Part shown: positions 27,918 to 36,836 of the stretch, one piece after another
Position numbering within the stretch: position 1 is the stretch's first letter
Layout of the letters: the number at the start of each line of letters is the position of its first letter
Source: Urechidicola croceus
GTDB taxonomy: Bacteria; Bacteroidota; Bacteroidia; Flavobacteriales; Flavobacteriaceae
NCBI RefSeq assembly: GCF_001761325.1
Contig: NZ_CP017478.1
Location: 3,245,501 to 3,309,500 of the forward strand
Reading direction: 5' to 3'
Length of the DNA stretch: 64,000 nt
Made by a program: the position numbers and the translations under genes
Notes under the pieces: model-generated
What the model saw: the letters and a program-made list of their open reading frames with translations, nothing else
What the model was told of the DNA's origin: nothing
Database searches by the model: none

Positions 27918-28289
27918 ATGTTACAGACAGAATCAAGATTAAGAGTAGCTGACAATACTGGAGCGAAAGAAGTTTTAGTAATTCGTGTTTTAGGAGGAAC
28001 TAAGAAACGTTATGCTTCAATAGGTGACAAAATAGTTGTTACTGTAAAACAAGCTACTCCTAACGGAACAGTAAAAAAAGGTCAAGTTGCGAAAGCAGTA
28101 GTTGTTCGAACTAAAAAAGAAGTTAGAAGAAGAGATGGATCATATATCCGTTTTGATGATAACGCTTGTGTTTTATTGGATAGTAATTCTGGTGAAATGA
28201 AAGGAACACGTGTTTTTGGACCAGTTGCAAGAGAACTTCGTGAAAAACAATTCATGAAAATTGTATCACTAGCACCTGAAGTGCTTTAA
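27918..28289 (+). CDS. rplN: 50S ribosomal protein L14
   Basis: L14, 123 residues, at the subunit interface and binding site of the silencing factor Rsf[19 protein letters not shown] and the block [14 protein letters not shown] followed by [13 protein letters not shown] match the family. It opens the spc-type group. Confidence 0.98.
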   Translation: MLQTESRLRVADNTGAKEVLVIRVLGGTKKRYASIGDKIVVTVKQATPNGTVKKGQVAKAVVVRTKKEVRRRDGSYIRFDDNACVLLDSNSGEMKGTRVFGPVARELREKQFMKIVSLAPEVL

Positions 28290-28305
28290 TAAACTATAAG
28301 AAACG

Positions 28306-28614
28306 ATGGCAAAATTAAAGATTAAATCAGGAGATACAGTAAGAGTACTTGCTGGAGATCATAAAAATGAAGAGGGAAAAGTCTTAAGAGTTTTTCCTGC
28401 AAAAAATAGAGCAATTGTTGAAGGTGTCAATATGGTATCTAAACATGCAAAACCTAATGCGCAAAACCCTCAAGGTGGTATTGTAAAAAAAGAGGCTTCA
28501 ATTGATATTTCAAACTTAGGTTTGATTGAAAATGGTACTACTGTTAGAGTAGGATACAAGGTTGAAGATGGAAAAAAAGTTAGGGTATCTAAAAAAACTG
28601 ATAAAGCTATATAG
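28306..28614 (+). CDS. rplX: 50S ribosomal protein L24
   Basis: L24, 102 residues, an assembly initiator of the 50S subunit. The KOW motif is visible ([20 protein letters not shown]), then the block [19 protein letters not shown]. rplE starts 2 bases after its stop, so the two are probably translated together. Confidence 0.98.
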   Translation: MAKLKIKSGDTVRVLAGDHKNEEGKVLRVFPAKNRAIVEGVNMVSKHAKPNAQNPQGGIVKKEASIDISNLGLIENGTTVRVGYKVEDGKKVRVSKKTDKAI

Positions 28615-28616
28615 TT

Positions 28617-29168
28617 ATGGGATATACACCAAGACTTAAGGAAGAATATAAGAGTAGAGTAATTTCTGCTCTTACAGAAGAGTTCGGTTATAAAAATGTA
28701 ATGCAAGTTCCTAAATTACAAAAAATTGTAGTTAGTAAAGGAGTTGGTGCTGCAGTAGCTGATAAAAAGTTGATTGAATATGCACTTGAAGAGTTAACAA
28801 CAATAACTGGTCAAAAAGCAGTTTCTACATTATCTAAAAAAGATGTTGCAACTTTCAAATTACGTAAAGGAATGCCAATTGGTGTGAAAGTTACGTTGAG
28901 AGGAGAGAAAATGTACGAATTTTTAGATAGGTTAGTTACAGCGTCTTTACCACGCGTTAGAGACTTCAACGGTATCAAAGCAACAGGATTTGACGGTAGA
29001 GGTAACTACAATTTAGGAATTACTGAACAAATCATTTTCCCTGAAATTGATATTGATAAAGTGAATAAAATTGGAGGTATGGATATTACATTTGTAACTA
29101 CAGCTAATACCGATAAAGAAGCAAAATCATTATTACACGAATTAGGTTTACCATTTAAAAAGAATTAA
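28617..29168 (+). CDS. rplE: 50S ribosomal protein L5
   Basis: L5, 183 residues, part of the 5S rRNP in the central protuberance. [15 protein letters not shown], the P-site loop region [15 protein letters not shown] and [10 protein letters not shown] are present, ending in a helix [12 protein letters not shown]. It is closely packed between rplX (2 bases) and rpsN (3 bases). Confidence 0.98.
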   Translation: MGYTPRLKEEYKSRVISALTEEFGYKNVMQVPKLQKIVVSKGVGAAVADKKLIEYALEELTTITGQKAVSTLSKKDVATFKLRKGMPIGVKVTLRGEKMYEFLDRLVTASLPRVRDFNGIKATGFDGRGNYNLGITEQIIFPEIDIDKVNKIGGMDITFVTTANTDKEAKSLLHELGLPFKKN

Positions 29169-29171
29169 GAG

Positions 29172-29441
29172 ATGGCTAAAGAATCAATGAAAGCCCGTGA
29201 GGTTAAAAGAGCAAAAACAGTAGCAAAATATGCTGAGAAAAGAAAAGCTTTAAAAGAAGCTGGCGATTACGAAGCATTACAAAAGTTACCAAAAAATGCA
29301 TCTCCAATTCGTATGCACAATCGTTGTAAATTAACTGGAAGACCAAAAGGTTATATGCGTCAATTTGGAATTTCTCGTGTGACTTTCCGTAAAATGGCAA
29401 ATCAAGGGTTAATCCCAGGTGTAAAAAAAGCAAGTTGGTAA
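29172..29441 (+). CDS. rpsN: 30S ribosomal protein S14 (zinc-independent long form)
   Basis: S14, 89 residues. The long form without the CxxC...CxxC zinc ribbon of the short form: only one Cys is present ([14 protein letters not shown]). The C-terminal [24 protein letters not shown]-type ending (about 24 residues) is standard. A 62-base gap holding a stem-loop separates it from rpsH, the widest gap in the spc group. Confidence 0.97.
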   Translation: MAKESMKAREVKRAKTVAKYAEKRKALKEAGDYEALQKLPKNASPIRMHNRCKLTGRPKGYMRQFGISRVTFRKMANQGLIPGVKKASW

Positions 29442-29451
29442 AATTATAATT

Positions 29452-29488
29452 GGTCTCAGGTTCGCTAAAAATATCGAAAACCAAGACC
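29452..29488 (+). promoter_or_regulatory. stem-loop directly upstream of rpsH
   Basis: GGTCT (29452-29456) pairs with AGACC (29484-29488). Beyond a small CA/A internal loop, GGTTCG (29459-29464) pairs with CGAA..CC (29475-29482) around a two-A bulge, closing a 10-base loop. The fold ends 15 bases before the rpsH ATG. S8 is a known autogenous repressor in other bacteria that recognises an interrupted helix of this kind; the link here is inference. Confidence 0.45.
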
Positions 29489-29503
29489 GCAAAATTAATA
29501 TAT

Positions 29504-29902
29504 ATGTATACAGATCCAATAGCAGATTATTTAACAAGAGTTAGAAATGCTGTAAGTGCAGGTCACAGAGTAGTTGAAATTCCTTCTTCTAATGTGAAGA
29601 AAGAGATTACTAAAATTTTATTTGATCAAGGATATATTTTAAGTTATAAATTTGAGGATTCTAAAATTCAAGGAAAAATCAAAATAGCATTAAAATATGA
29701 CAGACAAACAAAAGAGTCGGTTATTAAAAATATTGAGAGAGTTAGTAAACCAGGTTTACGTAAGTATGCTGGTACTTCTGAAATGCCAAGAGTATTGAAT
29801 GGTTTAGGTATTGCAATTGTTTCAACTTCTAAAGGAGTTATGACAAATAAGCAAGCAGTTCAAGAAAATGTAGGTGGTGAAGTTTTATGTTACGTTTATT
29901 AA
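29504..29902 (+). CDS. rpsH: 30S ribosomal protein S8
   Basis: S8, 132 residues, a primary 16S rRNA binder and in E. coli the repressor of the spc operon. The start was set at MYTDPIADYLTRVRNAV, the conserved S8 opening; an upstream TTG would add 18 unrelated residues running through the stem-loop. The C-terminus MTNKQAVQENVGGEVLCYVY is standard. Confidence 0.98.
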   Translation: MYTDPIADYLTRVRNAVSAGHRVVEIPSSNVKKEITKILFDQGYILSYKFEDSKIQGKIKIALKYDRQTKESVIKNIERVSKPGLRKYAGTSEMPRVLNGLGIAIVSTSKGVMTNKQAVQENVGGEVLCYVY

Positions 29903-29915
29903 AAAGATTTAAGAA

Positions 29916-30458
29916 ATGTCAAGAATAGGAAATAACCCAGTAGCAATTCCAGAAGGAGTAACTGTTGAAGTAAAAGAAAATATAGTTACAGTAAAAGGAA
30001 AGTTAGGAGAATTAACTCAAGAGTTTTCTAATGTAGCGATTGAAGTTGAAGATGGTAATGTTTTAGTTACACGTCCATCTGATAGTAAAGAAGATAAATC
30101 AAAACACGGACTTTATAGATCTTTAGTTTTTAACATGATTGAAGGTGTTTCAAAAGGTTGGACTAAAGAATTAGAATTAGTAGGTGTAGGTTATAGAGCA
30201 AGTAATCAAGGAAATAAACTTGATTTAGCTTTAGGTTTTTCTCATAATATTGTAATAGCTGTTGCTCCAGAAGTAAAAGTAGAAACGATATCAGAAAAAG
30301 GTAAGAACCCTATAGTAAAATTAACTTCTCATGATAAACAACTTGTAGGTCAAGTAGCAGCAAAGATTCGTTCTTTCCGTCAACCTGAACCATACAAAGG
30401 AAAAGGAGTTAAATTTGTAGGTGAAGAATTAAGAAGAAAAGCAGGTAAAACTGCATAA
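29916..30458 (+). CDS. rplF: 50S ribosomal protein L6
   Basis: L6, 180 residues, near the factor-binding site of the 50S subunit. SRIGNNPVAIPEGVTVEV opens the first repeat and PEPYKGKGVKFVGEELRRKAGK closes the second, the usual signature. It lies 13 bases after rpsH and 12 bases before rplR. Confidence 0.98.
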   Translation: MSRIGNNPVAIPEGVTVEVKENIVTVKGKLGELTQEFSNVAIEVEDGNVLVTRPSDSKEDKSKHGLYRSLVFNMIEGVSKGWTKELELVGVGYRASNQGNKLDLALGFSHNIVIAVAPEVKVETISEKGKNPIVKLTSHDKQLVGQVAAKIRSFRQPEPYKGKGVKFVGEELRRKAGKTA

Positions 30459-30470
30459 TTTATAGAAATT

Positions 30471-30821
30471 ATGGCATTATCAAAGCTAGATAGAAGACAA
30501 AGAATTAAGCACAGAATTAGAAAAATTGTTTCTGGAACTGCATCAAAACCTAGATTATCAGTTTTTAGAAGTAATAAAGAAATTTATGCTCAATTAATAG
30601 ATGATGTAGCGGGAACTACATTAGCATCTGTTTCATCAAGAGATAAAGCATTTGCTTCAGGTTCAAAAGGAGATGTTGCAGTAGCAGTTGGAAAAGCAAT
30701 CGCTGAGGTAGCATCAAAGGCAGGTATTGAAACTTGTGCTTTTGACAGAAATGGTTATTTGTATCACGGTAGAGTTAAAGCTCTAGCAGAAGCTGCAAGA
30801 GAAGCAGGATTAAAATTTTAA
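30471..30821 (+). CDS. rplR: 50S ribosomal protein L18
   Basis: L18, 116 residues, binds 5S rRNA with L5. The basic N-terminus ([16 protein letters not shown]), the [18 protein letters not shown] strand and the C-terminal [23 protein letters not shown] are characteristic. rpsE follows after 6 bases. Confidence 0.98.
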   Translation: MALSKLDRRQRIKHRIRKIVSGTASKPRLSVFRSNKEIYAQLIDDVAGTTLASVSSRDKAFASGSKGDVAVAVGKAIAEVASKAGIETCAFDRNGYLYHGRVKALAEAAREAGLKF

Positions 30822-30827
30822 CAAGAT

Positions 30828-31352
30828 ATGTATCAATCATACAAAAACGTAGAAAGAGTTAAGCCAAGTGGTTTAGAACTACAAGATCATTTAGTAGGTG
30901 TACAACGTGTTACCAAAGTAACAAAAGGAGGTAGAGCATTTGGCTTTTCTGCAATTGTTGTTGTTGGAGATGGAAATGGTGTAGTAGGTCACGGTTTAGG
31001 AAAATCTAAAGATGTTGCATCAGCAATTGCAAAAGCAATTGAAGACGCTAAGAAAAATTTAGTAAGAATACCAATTATCAATCAAACATTACCTCATGAA
31101 CAAAAGGGTAAATTTGGTGGAGCAAAAGTATTTTTAAAACCAGCCTCTCATGGTACAGGAGTTATTGCAGGTGGTGCAGTTCGTGCGGTATTAGAATCAG
31201 TAGGAGTTCATGATGTATTATCAAAATCTCAAGGTTCTTCAAATCCACATAATGTAGTTAAAGCTACTTTTGACGCCTTATTACAATTACGTAGTGCAAG
31301 TGCAATAGCTAAACAAAGAGGTATATCTTTAGAAAAAGTATTTAAAGGTTAA
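30828..31352 (+). CDS. rpsE: 30S ribosomal protein S5
   Basis: S5, 174 residues, at the mRNA entry site, involved in fidelity. The dsRBD-like N-terminal domain ([20 protein letters not shown]) and the loop [19 protein letters not shown] are intact; the C-terminal domain has [16 protein letters not shown]. It lies 6 bases after rplR. Confidence 0.98.
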   Translation: MYQSYKNVERVKPSGLELQDHLVGVQRVTKVTKGGRAFGFSAIVVVGDGNGVVGHGLGKSKDVASAIAKAIEDAKKNLVRIPIINQTLPHEQKGKFGGAKVFLKPASHGTGVIAGGAVRAVLESVGVHDVLSKSQGSSNPHNVVKATFDALLQLRSASAIAKQRGISLEKVFKG

Positions 31353-31367
31353 TAATCAATATTTACG

Positions 31368-31550
31368 ATGGCAAAAATAAGAGTAACACAAGTAAGAAGT
31401 AAGATAAGACGCCCTCAGAATCAAAAGAGAACGTTGGAAGCATTAGGCTTACGTAAGATTGATCAGGTTGTAGAACATGAAGCTACACCAACAATCCTTG
31501 GAATGGTAAATAAAGTTAAACACTTAGTTTCTGTAGAAGAAATTAAATAA
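31368..31550 (+). CDS. rpmD: 50S ribosomal protein L30
   Basis: L30, 60 residues. KIRVTQVRSKIRRPQNQKRT and the helix LEALGLRKIDQVVEH are standard. L30 is missing in some bacteria, but is present and complete here. Confidence 0.97.
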   Translation: MAKIRVTQVRSKIRRPQNQKRTLEALGLRKIDQVVEHEATPTILGMVNKVKHLVSVEEIK

Positions 31551-31566
31551 CAGATAAAATTTAGTT

Positions 31567-32019
31567 ATGGCATTAAATAACTTAAAACCAGCAGCAGGTT
31601 CTGTTAAAGGAGCGGCAAAAAGAGTTGGTAGAGGTCAGGGTTCTGGTAAAGGCGGAACTGCTACAAGAGGTCATAAAGGAGCAAAATCTCGTTCAGGATA
31701 TTCTAGAAAAATAGGATTTGAAGGAGGTCAGATGCCTTTGCAAAGACGTGTACCTAAGTTTGGATTTACTAACATAAACCGTAAGGAATATGTTGGAGTA
31801 AATTTAGATAAGTTACAAGAATATGTAGATAGCGGTAGAATTACTGATACAGTTAATATGGAAGTATTAGTAGAGAACCGTTTAGCTCGTCAAAATGACT
31901 TAGTAAAAATATTAGGTAGAGGAGAGTTAAAAGCAAAATTAAACATTACAGTACATAAATTTACTGCAACAGCAAAAGCCGCTATCGAAGCAGCTGGAGG
32001 AGAAGCAATAACATTATAA
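31567..32019 (+). CDS. rplO: 50S ribosomal protein L15
   Basis: L15, 150 residues, a late 50S assembly protein. The Gly/Arg-rich N-terminus (KRVGRGQGSGKGGTATRGHKG) and GFEGGQMPLQRRVPKFGF are typical. secY starts 11 bases after its stop, the usual order in bacteria. Confidence 0.98.
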   Translation: MALNNLKPAAGSVKGAAKRVGRGQGSGKGGTATRGHKGAKSRSGYSRKIGFEGGQMPLQRRVPKFGFTNINRKEYVGVNLDKLQEYVDSGRITDTVNMEVLVENRLARQNDLVKILGRGELKAKLNITVHKFTATAKAAIEAAGGEAITL

Positions 32020-32030
32020 TTTTTTTATAA

Positions 32031-33383
32031 ATGAAGAAATTTATAGAAACGGTTAAAAACATTTGGTCTATTGAGGAGTTAAGAAATAAAATTCTTATTA
32101 CCCTTAGTTTTATGGTAATTTACCGCTTTGCAGCACAAGTAACTTTGCCAGGATTAGATGGTAAAGTTATTGCCGATGCAATGAATAATAAGGCAACAGG
32201 AGGTAATGGAATTGTTGATATTATCAATATGTTTACTGGTGGTGGTTTTTCTAGAGCATCAGTCATGGCTCTTGGTGTAATGCCTTATATATCTGCATCT
32301 ATTGTAGTTCAGTTAATGGGAATTGCGATTCCTTATTTACAGAAACTTCAAAAAGATGGAGAAAGTGGTAGAAAGAAAATAACACAAATAACTAGATGGT
32401 TAACAATTGCAATTACCTTGGTTCAAGGGCCAGCATATTTAGCAAGTTTACCATCTCTTGGTATACCTGCAAATGCATTTATGTTAGGTCAAGGAGGTAT
32501 GTTTTGGATTACGTCAATGGTTTTATTAACTACAGGATCTATTTTTGCAATGTGGTTAGGAGAGAAAATCACTGATAAAGGAATTGGCAACGGTATCTCA
32601 TTATTAATTATGATTGGTATTATTGCAGGATTTCCAAGTTCTTTCGCCCAAGAATTTCTTTCAAAAACAAATACAGGAGGAGCAGGTGGAATTATGATGA
32701 TTTTAATTGAAATTATCGTTTGGCTTGCTGTGATTTTGGCTTGTGTATATTTGGTAACTGCAATTAGAAAAGTTGCTGTTCAATATGCAAGAAAAACAGT
32801 AGCAGGTACTGTACGTGATGTTGCTGGAGCAAGACAATATATTCCTCTAAAACTAAATTCTGCTGGAGTAATGCCCATCATATTTGCACAAGCAATTATG
32901 TTTGTACCTTCAGCATTAACATCTGCAAGTTTTACTTCTGATGGTGTTAAAAGAATTGCTGGGTATTTTTCAGATTTTACAGGAGTAGGATACAATGTTT
33001 TATTTGCAGTATTAATTATAGTTTTTAGTTATTTTTATACAGCAATTACGATTCCTACCAATAAAATGGCTGATGATTTAAAGAGAAGTGGTGGTTTTAT
33101 TCCCGGTATTCGACCAGGAAAAGAAACAGGAGATTTATTAGATAGAATTTTATCTTTAATCACTTTTCCAGGATCAATATTTTTAGCTCTATTGGCAATA
33201 TTACCTGCTTTTGTAGTTAAGTTTGGAGTTCAACAAAACTGGGCAATGTTTTATGGTGGTACATCATTATTAATCATGGTTGGTGTTGCAATTGATACAA
33301 TACAACAAATTAATTCTCATTTATTAAACCGTCACTACGATGGATTAATGAAAACTGGGAGTAAAAGAAAATCAGTAGCGTAA
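32031..33383 (+). CDS. secY: preprotein translocase channel subunit SecY
   Basis: SecY, 450 residues, forms the inner-membrane protein-conducting channel with SecE and SecG. About ten hydrophobic helices are seen, with [13 protein letters not shown] (plug/TM2 region), the [12 protein letters not shown] block and the cytoplasmic loop [21 protein letters not shown] that contacts SecA and the ribosome. Its stop overlaps the infA start by one base. Neither adk nor map lies between secY and infA, unlike in many Gram-positive bacteria. Confidence 0.99.
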   Translation: MKKFIETVKNIWSIEELRNKILITLSFMVIYRFAAQVTLPGLDGKVIADAMNNKATGGNGIVDIINMFTGGGFSRASVMALGVMPYISASIVVQLMGIAIPYLQKLQKDGESGRKKITQITRWLTIAITLVQGPAYLASLPSLGIPANAFMLGQGGMFWITSMVLLTTGSIFAMWLGEKITDKGIGNGISLLIMIGIIAGFPSSFAQEFLSKTNTGGAGGIMMILIEIIVWLAVILACVYLVTAIRKVAVQYARKTVAGTVRDVAGARQYIPLKLNSAGVMPIIFAQAIMFVPSALTSASFTSDGVKRIAGYFSDFTGVGYNVLFAVLIIVFSYFYTAITIPTNKMADDLKRSGGFIPGIRPGKETGDLLDRILSLITFPGSIFLALLAILPAFVVKFGVQQNWAMFYGGTSLLIMVGVAIDTIQQINSHLLNRHYDGLMKTGSKRKSVA

Positions 33384-33598
33384 TGGCAAAACAACCAGCA
33401 ATAGAACAAGACGGAACTATTACAGAAGCATTATCAAATGCAATGTTTCGAGTAGAATTAGAAAATGGACACGTAGTAACAGCGCATATTTCAGGTAAAA
33501 TGCGTATGCATTATATAAAATTATTACCTGGAGATAAAGTTAAGTTGGAAATGAGTCCATATGATTTATCAAAGGCAAGAATTACTTATAGATATTAA
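33383..33598 (+). CDS. infA: translation initiation factor IF-1
   Basis: IF-1, 71 residues, an OB-fold protein that blocks the A site during initiation. [21 protein letters not shown] and [20 protein letters not shown] are typical. Its ATG overlaps the secY stop (TAATG), implying coupled translation, and rpmJ follows 10 bases later. Confidence 0.98.
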   Translation: MAKQPAIEQDGTITEALSNAMFRVELENGHVVTAHISGKMRMHYIKLLPGDKVKLEMSPYDLSKARITYRY

Positions 33599-33608
33599 AA
33601 ACTAAAGG

Positions 33609-33725
33609 ATGAAAGTTAGAGCATCAATTAAAAAGAGAAGTGCCGAGTGCAAGATTGTGCGTAGAAAAGGCAGATTATATGTAATCAATAAAAAGAATCC
33701 TAGATTTAAACAAAGACAAGGATAA
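33609..33725 (+). CDS. rpmJ: 50S ribosomal protein L36 (zinc-free form)
   Basis: A 38-residue protein encoded in the gap between infA and rpsM: it opens [19 protein letters not shown] and ends PRFKQRQG, which is L36. The usual zinc ligands Cys11, Cys27 and His33 are Ser11, Asn27 and Phe33, and only Cys14 remains, so this is the zinc-independent form. The stop ends two bases before the rpsM start. It is easily missed because of its length. Confidence 0.97.
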   Translation: MKVRASIKKRSAECKIVRRKGRLYVINKKNPRFKQRQG

Positions 33726-33727
33726 TT

Positions 33728-34102
33728 ATGGCAAGAATAGCAGGTATTGATATCCCAAAAAACAAAAGAGGAGTTATAGCATTAACTTATATTTTTGGAA
33801 TTGGAAAAAGCAGAGCAAAAGAAATTTTGGCTGCTGCTAAAGTAGACGAAAGTAAAAAAGTTCAAGATTGGAACGATGATGAAATTGGAAACATCAGAAC
33901 AGAAGTAGGAACCTTTACAATTGAAGGTGAATTGCGTTCTGAAACTCAATTGAACATTAAACGTTTAATGGATATTGGATGTTATAGAGGTATTCGTCAT
34001 AGAGTTGGTTTACCTTTAAGAGGTCAAAGAACTAAGAATAATTCTAGAACTAGAAAAGGTAAAAGAAAAACAGTAGCTAATAAAAAGAAAGCAACTAAAT
34101 AA
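33728..34102 (+). CDS. rpsM: 30S ribosomal protein S13
   Basis: S13, 124 residues, in the 30S head contacting the P-site tRNA and L5. [21 protein letters not shown], the helix-hairpin [11 protein letters not shown] and the tail [20 protein letters not shown] are characteristic. It opens the alpha-type group. Confidence 0.98.
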   Translation: MARIAGIDIPKNKRGVIALTYIFGIGKSRAKEILAAAKVDESKKVQDWNDDEIGNIRTEVGTFTIEGELRSETQLNIKRLMDIGCYRGIRHRVGLPLRGQRTKNNSRTRKGKRKTVANKKKATK

Positions 34103-34113
34103 TAACTAGTATT

Positions 34114-34497
34114 ATGGCAAAGACAAGTACAAAAAAGCGTAAAGTTATTGTTGAAGCAGTTGGTGAAGCACACATAACAGCATCATTTAATAATATCATT
34201 ATTTCTTTGACAAATAAAAAAGGTGATGTAATTTCTTGGTCATCAGCAGGTAAAATGGGTTTTAGAGGTTCTAAAAAGAATACTCCTTATGCAGCTCAAA
34301 CAGCCGCTGAAGATTGTGCAGCAGTAGCATTCGAAGCAGGTTTAAGAAAAGTAAAAGTTTACGTTAAAGGACCTGGAAACGGTAGAGAAAACGCGATGAG
34401 AACATTACATAATAATGGAATTGAAGTAACAGAAATTATTGATGTTACACCAATGCCACATAATGGATGTCGCCCTCCAAAAAGAAGAAGAGTATAA
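34114..34497 (+). CDS. rpsK: 30S ribosomal protein S11
   Basis: S11, 127 residues, on the 30S platform near the mRNA exit. [39 protein letters not shown] and the C-terminal [18 protein letters not shown] are standard, including the NG site where isoaspartate forms in other species. An 83-base gap with a folded leader separates it from rpsD. Confidence 0.98.
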   Translation: MAKTSTKKRKVIVEAVGEAHITASFNNIIISLTNKKGDVISWSSAGKMGFRGSKKNTPYAAQTAAEDCAAVAFEAGLRKVKVYVKGPGNGRENAMRTLHNNGIEVTEIIDVTPMPHNGCRPPKRRRV

Positions 34498-34512
34498 TTA
34501 ATAATTTTTAAC

Positions 34513-34564
34513 AAATAGGATTTAGATTATCGAAGGAGTAAGCCTTAATTCATAATCCCTATTT
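34513..34564 (+). promoter_or_regulatory. structured leader upstream of rpsD (S4-type ribosomal leader)
   Basis: A three-part fold: AAATAGG (34513-34519) with CCTATTT (34558-34564); GATTAT (34525-34530) with ATAATC (34552-34557); and an inner AAGG/CCTT hairpin (34533-34546) with a six-base loop. It ends 16 bases before the rpsD start. A ribosomal leader called S4-Bacteroidia has been proposed in this position in Bacteroidia (recalled, not checked); S4 is a known autoregulator. Confidence 0.6.
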
Positions 34565-34580
34565 AATATAACAAAAAGAA

Positions 34581-35186
34581 ATGGCAAGATATACAGGACC
34601 AACAACGAAAATTGCACGTAAATTCGGAGAGGCAATTTATGGAGCAGATAAGTCTTTTGAAAAAAGGAATTTTCCTCCAGGACAGCACGGAGCAAATAAG
34701 CGAAGAGGTAAAAAATCTGAGTATGCAGTGCAGTTACAAGAAAAGCAGAAAGCTAAATATACTTACGGTGTATTAGAACGTCAGTTTAGAAAAATGTTTG
34801 AAAAAGCATCAAGTAGTAAAGGTATTACTGGTGAAATTTTATTACAATTATGTGAGTCTCGTCTAGACAACGTAGTTTACCGCTTAGGTATTGCTCCAAC
34901 TCGTAGAGCAGGAAGACAGTTAGTTTCTCATAGACATATTACTGTAAATGGCGAATTAGTAAATGTAGCTTCATATTCTTTAAAAGCTGGCGATGTTATC
35001 GCTGTTAGAGAAAAATCAAAATCATTAGTGGCTATCGAAAATGCATTGGCTAGTAATAGTAATGCTTATGAATGGCTAACATGGAATAATGATACTTTAC
35101 AAGGAACATTTGTTAGTGTACCTGAAAGATTACAAATTCCAGAAAATATCAAAGAACAGTTAATTGTAGAGTTATACTCTAAGTAA
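34581..35186 (+). CDS. rpsD: 30S ribosomal protein S4
   Basis: S4, 201 residues, a primary 16S binder and in other bacteria the translational repressor of the alpha operon. The N-terminal part ([22 protein letters not shown]) and the S4 RNA-binding domain ([29 protein letters not shown], given here in two halves) are intact. The folded leader just upstream suggests it controls its own synthesis and that of rpoA and rplQ behind it. Confidence 0.98.
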   Translation: MARYTGPTTKIARKFGEAIYGADKSFEKRNFPPGQHGANKRRGKKSEYAVQLQEKQKAKYTYGVLERQFRKMFEKASSSKGITGEILLQLCESRLDNVVYRLGIAPTRRAGRQLVSHRHITVNGELVNVASYSLKAGDVIAVREKSKSLVAIENALASNSNAYEWLTWNNDTLQGTFVSVPERLQIPENIKEQLIVELYSK

Positions 35187-35211
35187 TAATCTAAAGATAC
35201 CAATCTAAACT

Positions 35212-36204
35212 ATGGCAATTTTAAATTTTCAAAAGCCCGATAAAGTAATAATGATTGATTCTACTGATTTTGAAGGTAGATTTGAATTCAGACCTTTAGA
35301 ACCAGGATTTGGTTTAACAGTAGGGAATGCATTAAGAAGAGTATTACTTTCATCTTTAGAAGGATTTGCAATAACATCAATTCGTATTGAAGGAGTTGAA
35401 CATGAATTTTCTACAATCAAAGGAATTGTTGAAGATGTTACAGAAATCATTCTTAACTTAAAACAAGTTCGTTTTAAAAAGCAAATTGACGATACTGATA
35501 AAGAAACAGTTAATGTTAAAATATCTGATCAAGGTCAATTAACAGCAGGTGATTTACAAAAATATATTTCAGGTTTTCAAGTATTAAATCCAGATTTAGT
35601 TATCTGTAATATGGAAAAATCTGTGAATTTACAATTTGAACTTTCTATTGAAAAAGGTAGAGGATTCGTACCAGCTGAAGAAAATAAAAAATCTGGAGCT
35701 GCTTTAGGAACAATATTTACAGATTCAATTTACACTCCAATAAAGAATGTAAAATATGCTGTAGAAAATTTCCGTGTAGAGCAAAAAACCGATTATGAAA
35801 AATTAGTTTTTGATATTGTGACTGATGGATCAATCAGCCCACAAGATGCTTTAACTGAAGCTGCAAAAATTTTAATTCACCACTTCATGTTGTTTTCAGA
35901 TGAGAGAATTACTTTAGAAGCTGATGAAATTGCTCAAACTGAAACATATGATGAAGAGTCATTACATATGAGACAATTGCTTAAAACTAAGTTAATTGAT
36001 ATGGATTTATCAGTAAGAGCATTAAATTGTTTAAAAGCTGCAGAAGTTGATACCTTAGGTGATTTGGTATCATTCAATAAAAATGACTTAATGAAGTTCC
36101 GTAATTTCGGAAAAAAATCTTTAACAGAATTAGATGAACTAGTTCATGTAAAAGGTTTAAGTTTCGGTATGGATTTGAGCAAGTATAAACTAGATAAAGA
36201 ATAA
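35212..36204 (+). CDS. rpoA: DNA-directed RNA polymerase alpha subunit
   Basis: RpoA, 330 residues. The N-terminal dimerisation domain (to about residue 230) has [20 protein letters not shown] and [20 protein letters not shown]. The C-terminal domain (about 250-320), which contacts UP elements and activators, has [20 protein letters not shown] and [15 protein letters not shown]. It lies 25 bases after rpsD and 59 bases before rplQ, with a folded element in that gap. Confidence 0.99.
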   Translation: MAILNFQKPDKVIMIDSTDFEGRFEFRPLEPGFGLTVGNALRRVLLSSLEGFAITSIRIEGVEHEFSTIKGIVEDVTEIILNLKQVRFKKQIDDTDKETVNVKISDQGQLTAGDLQKYISGFQVLNPDLVICNMEKSVNLQFELSIEKGRGFVPAEENKKSGAALGTIFTDSIYTPIKNVKYAVENFRVEQKTDYEKLVFDIVTDGSISPQDALTEAAKILIHHFMLFSDERITLEADEIAQTETYDEESLHMRQLLKTKLIDMDLSVRALNCLKAAEVDTLGDLVSFNKNDLMKFRNFGKKSLTELDELVHVKGLSFGMDLSKYKLDKE

Positions 36205-36206
36205 TT

Positions 36207-36249
36207 TACTCATAATTTGCTCCTCAAAATGGGTTGAGCAAGATGAGTA
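36207..36249 (+). promoter_or_regulatory. nested stem-loop between rpoA and rplQ
   Basis: TACTCAT (36207-36213) pairs perfectly with ATGAGTA (36243-36249); inside it TTGCTC (36217-36222) pairs with GAGCAA (36236-36241), and CTC (36223-36225) can pair with GGG (36231-36233). It begins 2 bases after the rpoA stop codon and ends 14 bases before the rplQ ATG. No T-run follows, so it is not a terminator. A processing site or an L17 leader are possible; neither is established. Confidence 0.5.
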
Positions 36250-36263
36250 TATAAAATAAGGTC

Positions 36264-36740
36264 ATGAGACACGGAAAGAAATTTAATCATTTAGGAAGAA
36301 AAACAGCGCATAGAAAGGCAATGTTATCAAATATGGCTTGTTCTTTAATTGAACATAAACGTATTAACACAACTGTTGCGAAAGCAAAAGCTTTACGTCA
36401 ATATGTTGAGCCATTAATTACTAAATCAAAAGATGATACTACTCATAATAGAAGAATTGTGTTTAGTTACTTAAGAGACAAATACGCGGTTACTGAACTA
36501 TTTAAAGAGATTTCAGTAAAAGTAGGCGATCGTCCAGGTGGATATGTAAGAATTATCAAATTAGGAAACCGTCAAGGAGATAATGCTCCAATGGCAATGG
36601 TAGAATTAGTTGATTACAATGAATTATATAACCCTAACGGTAAGAAGAAGAAGAAATCTACTCGTAGAGGTAGAAGTAAAAAAGTTGAAGCAACTACTGA
36701 TGCTACAACTTCTTCTGAAACTGAAACTACTGAAGAATAA
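36264..36740 (+). CDS. rplQ: 50S ribosomal protein L17 with C-terminal extension
   Basis: L17, 158 residues, last gene of the translation cluster. The core [21 protein letters not shown] to about residue 117 is standard. It is followed by a tail of about 40 residues: first lysine/arginine-rich ([14 protein letters not shown]), then acidic and Thr/Ser-rich, absent from the 127-residue E. coli protein. A strong terminator follows 25 bases after the stop. Confidence 0.97.
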   Translation: MRHGKKFNHLGRKTAHRKAMLSNMACSLIEHKRINTTVAKAKALRQYVEPLITKSKDDTTHNRRIVFSYLRDKYAVTELFKEISVKVGDRPGGYVRIIKLGNRQGDNAPMAMVELVDYNELYNPNGKKKKKSTRRGRSKKVEATTDATTSSETETTEE

Positions 36741-36765
36741 TATTGATGATATATCAATTAAATAT

Positions 36766-36802
36766 AAAAAGGATAAACAATTTTTGTTTATCCTTTTTTT
36801 TT
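36766..36802 (+). terminator. terminator of the ribosomal protein cluster
   Basis: A 15-bp perfect stem (core GGATAAACA/TGTTTATCC) with a 3-base loop and nine T at its 3' side, 25 bases after the rplQ stop. The -33 TTG of the next promoter falls inside its right arm. Confidence 0.93.
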
Positions 36803-36811
36803 ATAAATTTG
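36784..36811 (+). promoter_or_regulatory. promoter of the secreted protein gene after rplQ
   Basis: TTG (36784-36786), 17 bases, TAAATTTG (36804-36811), a full -7 match, with the ATG 26 bases downstream. The promoter is embedded in the rplQ terminator. Confidence 0.6.
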
Positions 36812-36836
36812 ATTAAATTTAGATAAAAAATATAAT

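Noticed and set aside
27545-27955. 136-codon open frame on the - strand
   Set aside because: It covers rpmC, rpsQ and the start of rplN, all certain ribosomal genes; its protein looks like chance antisense sequence.
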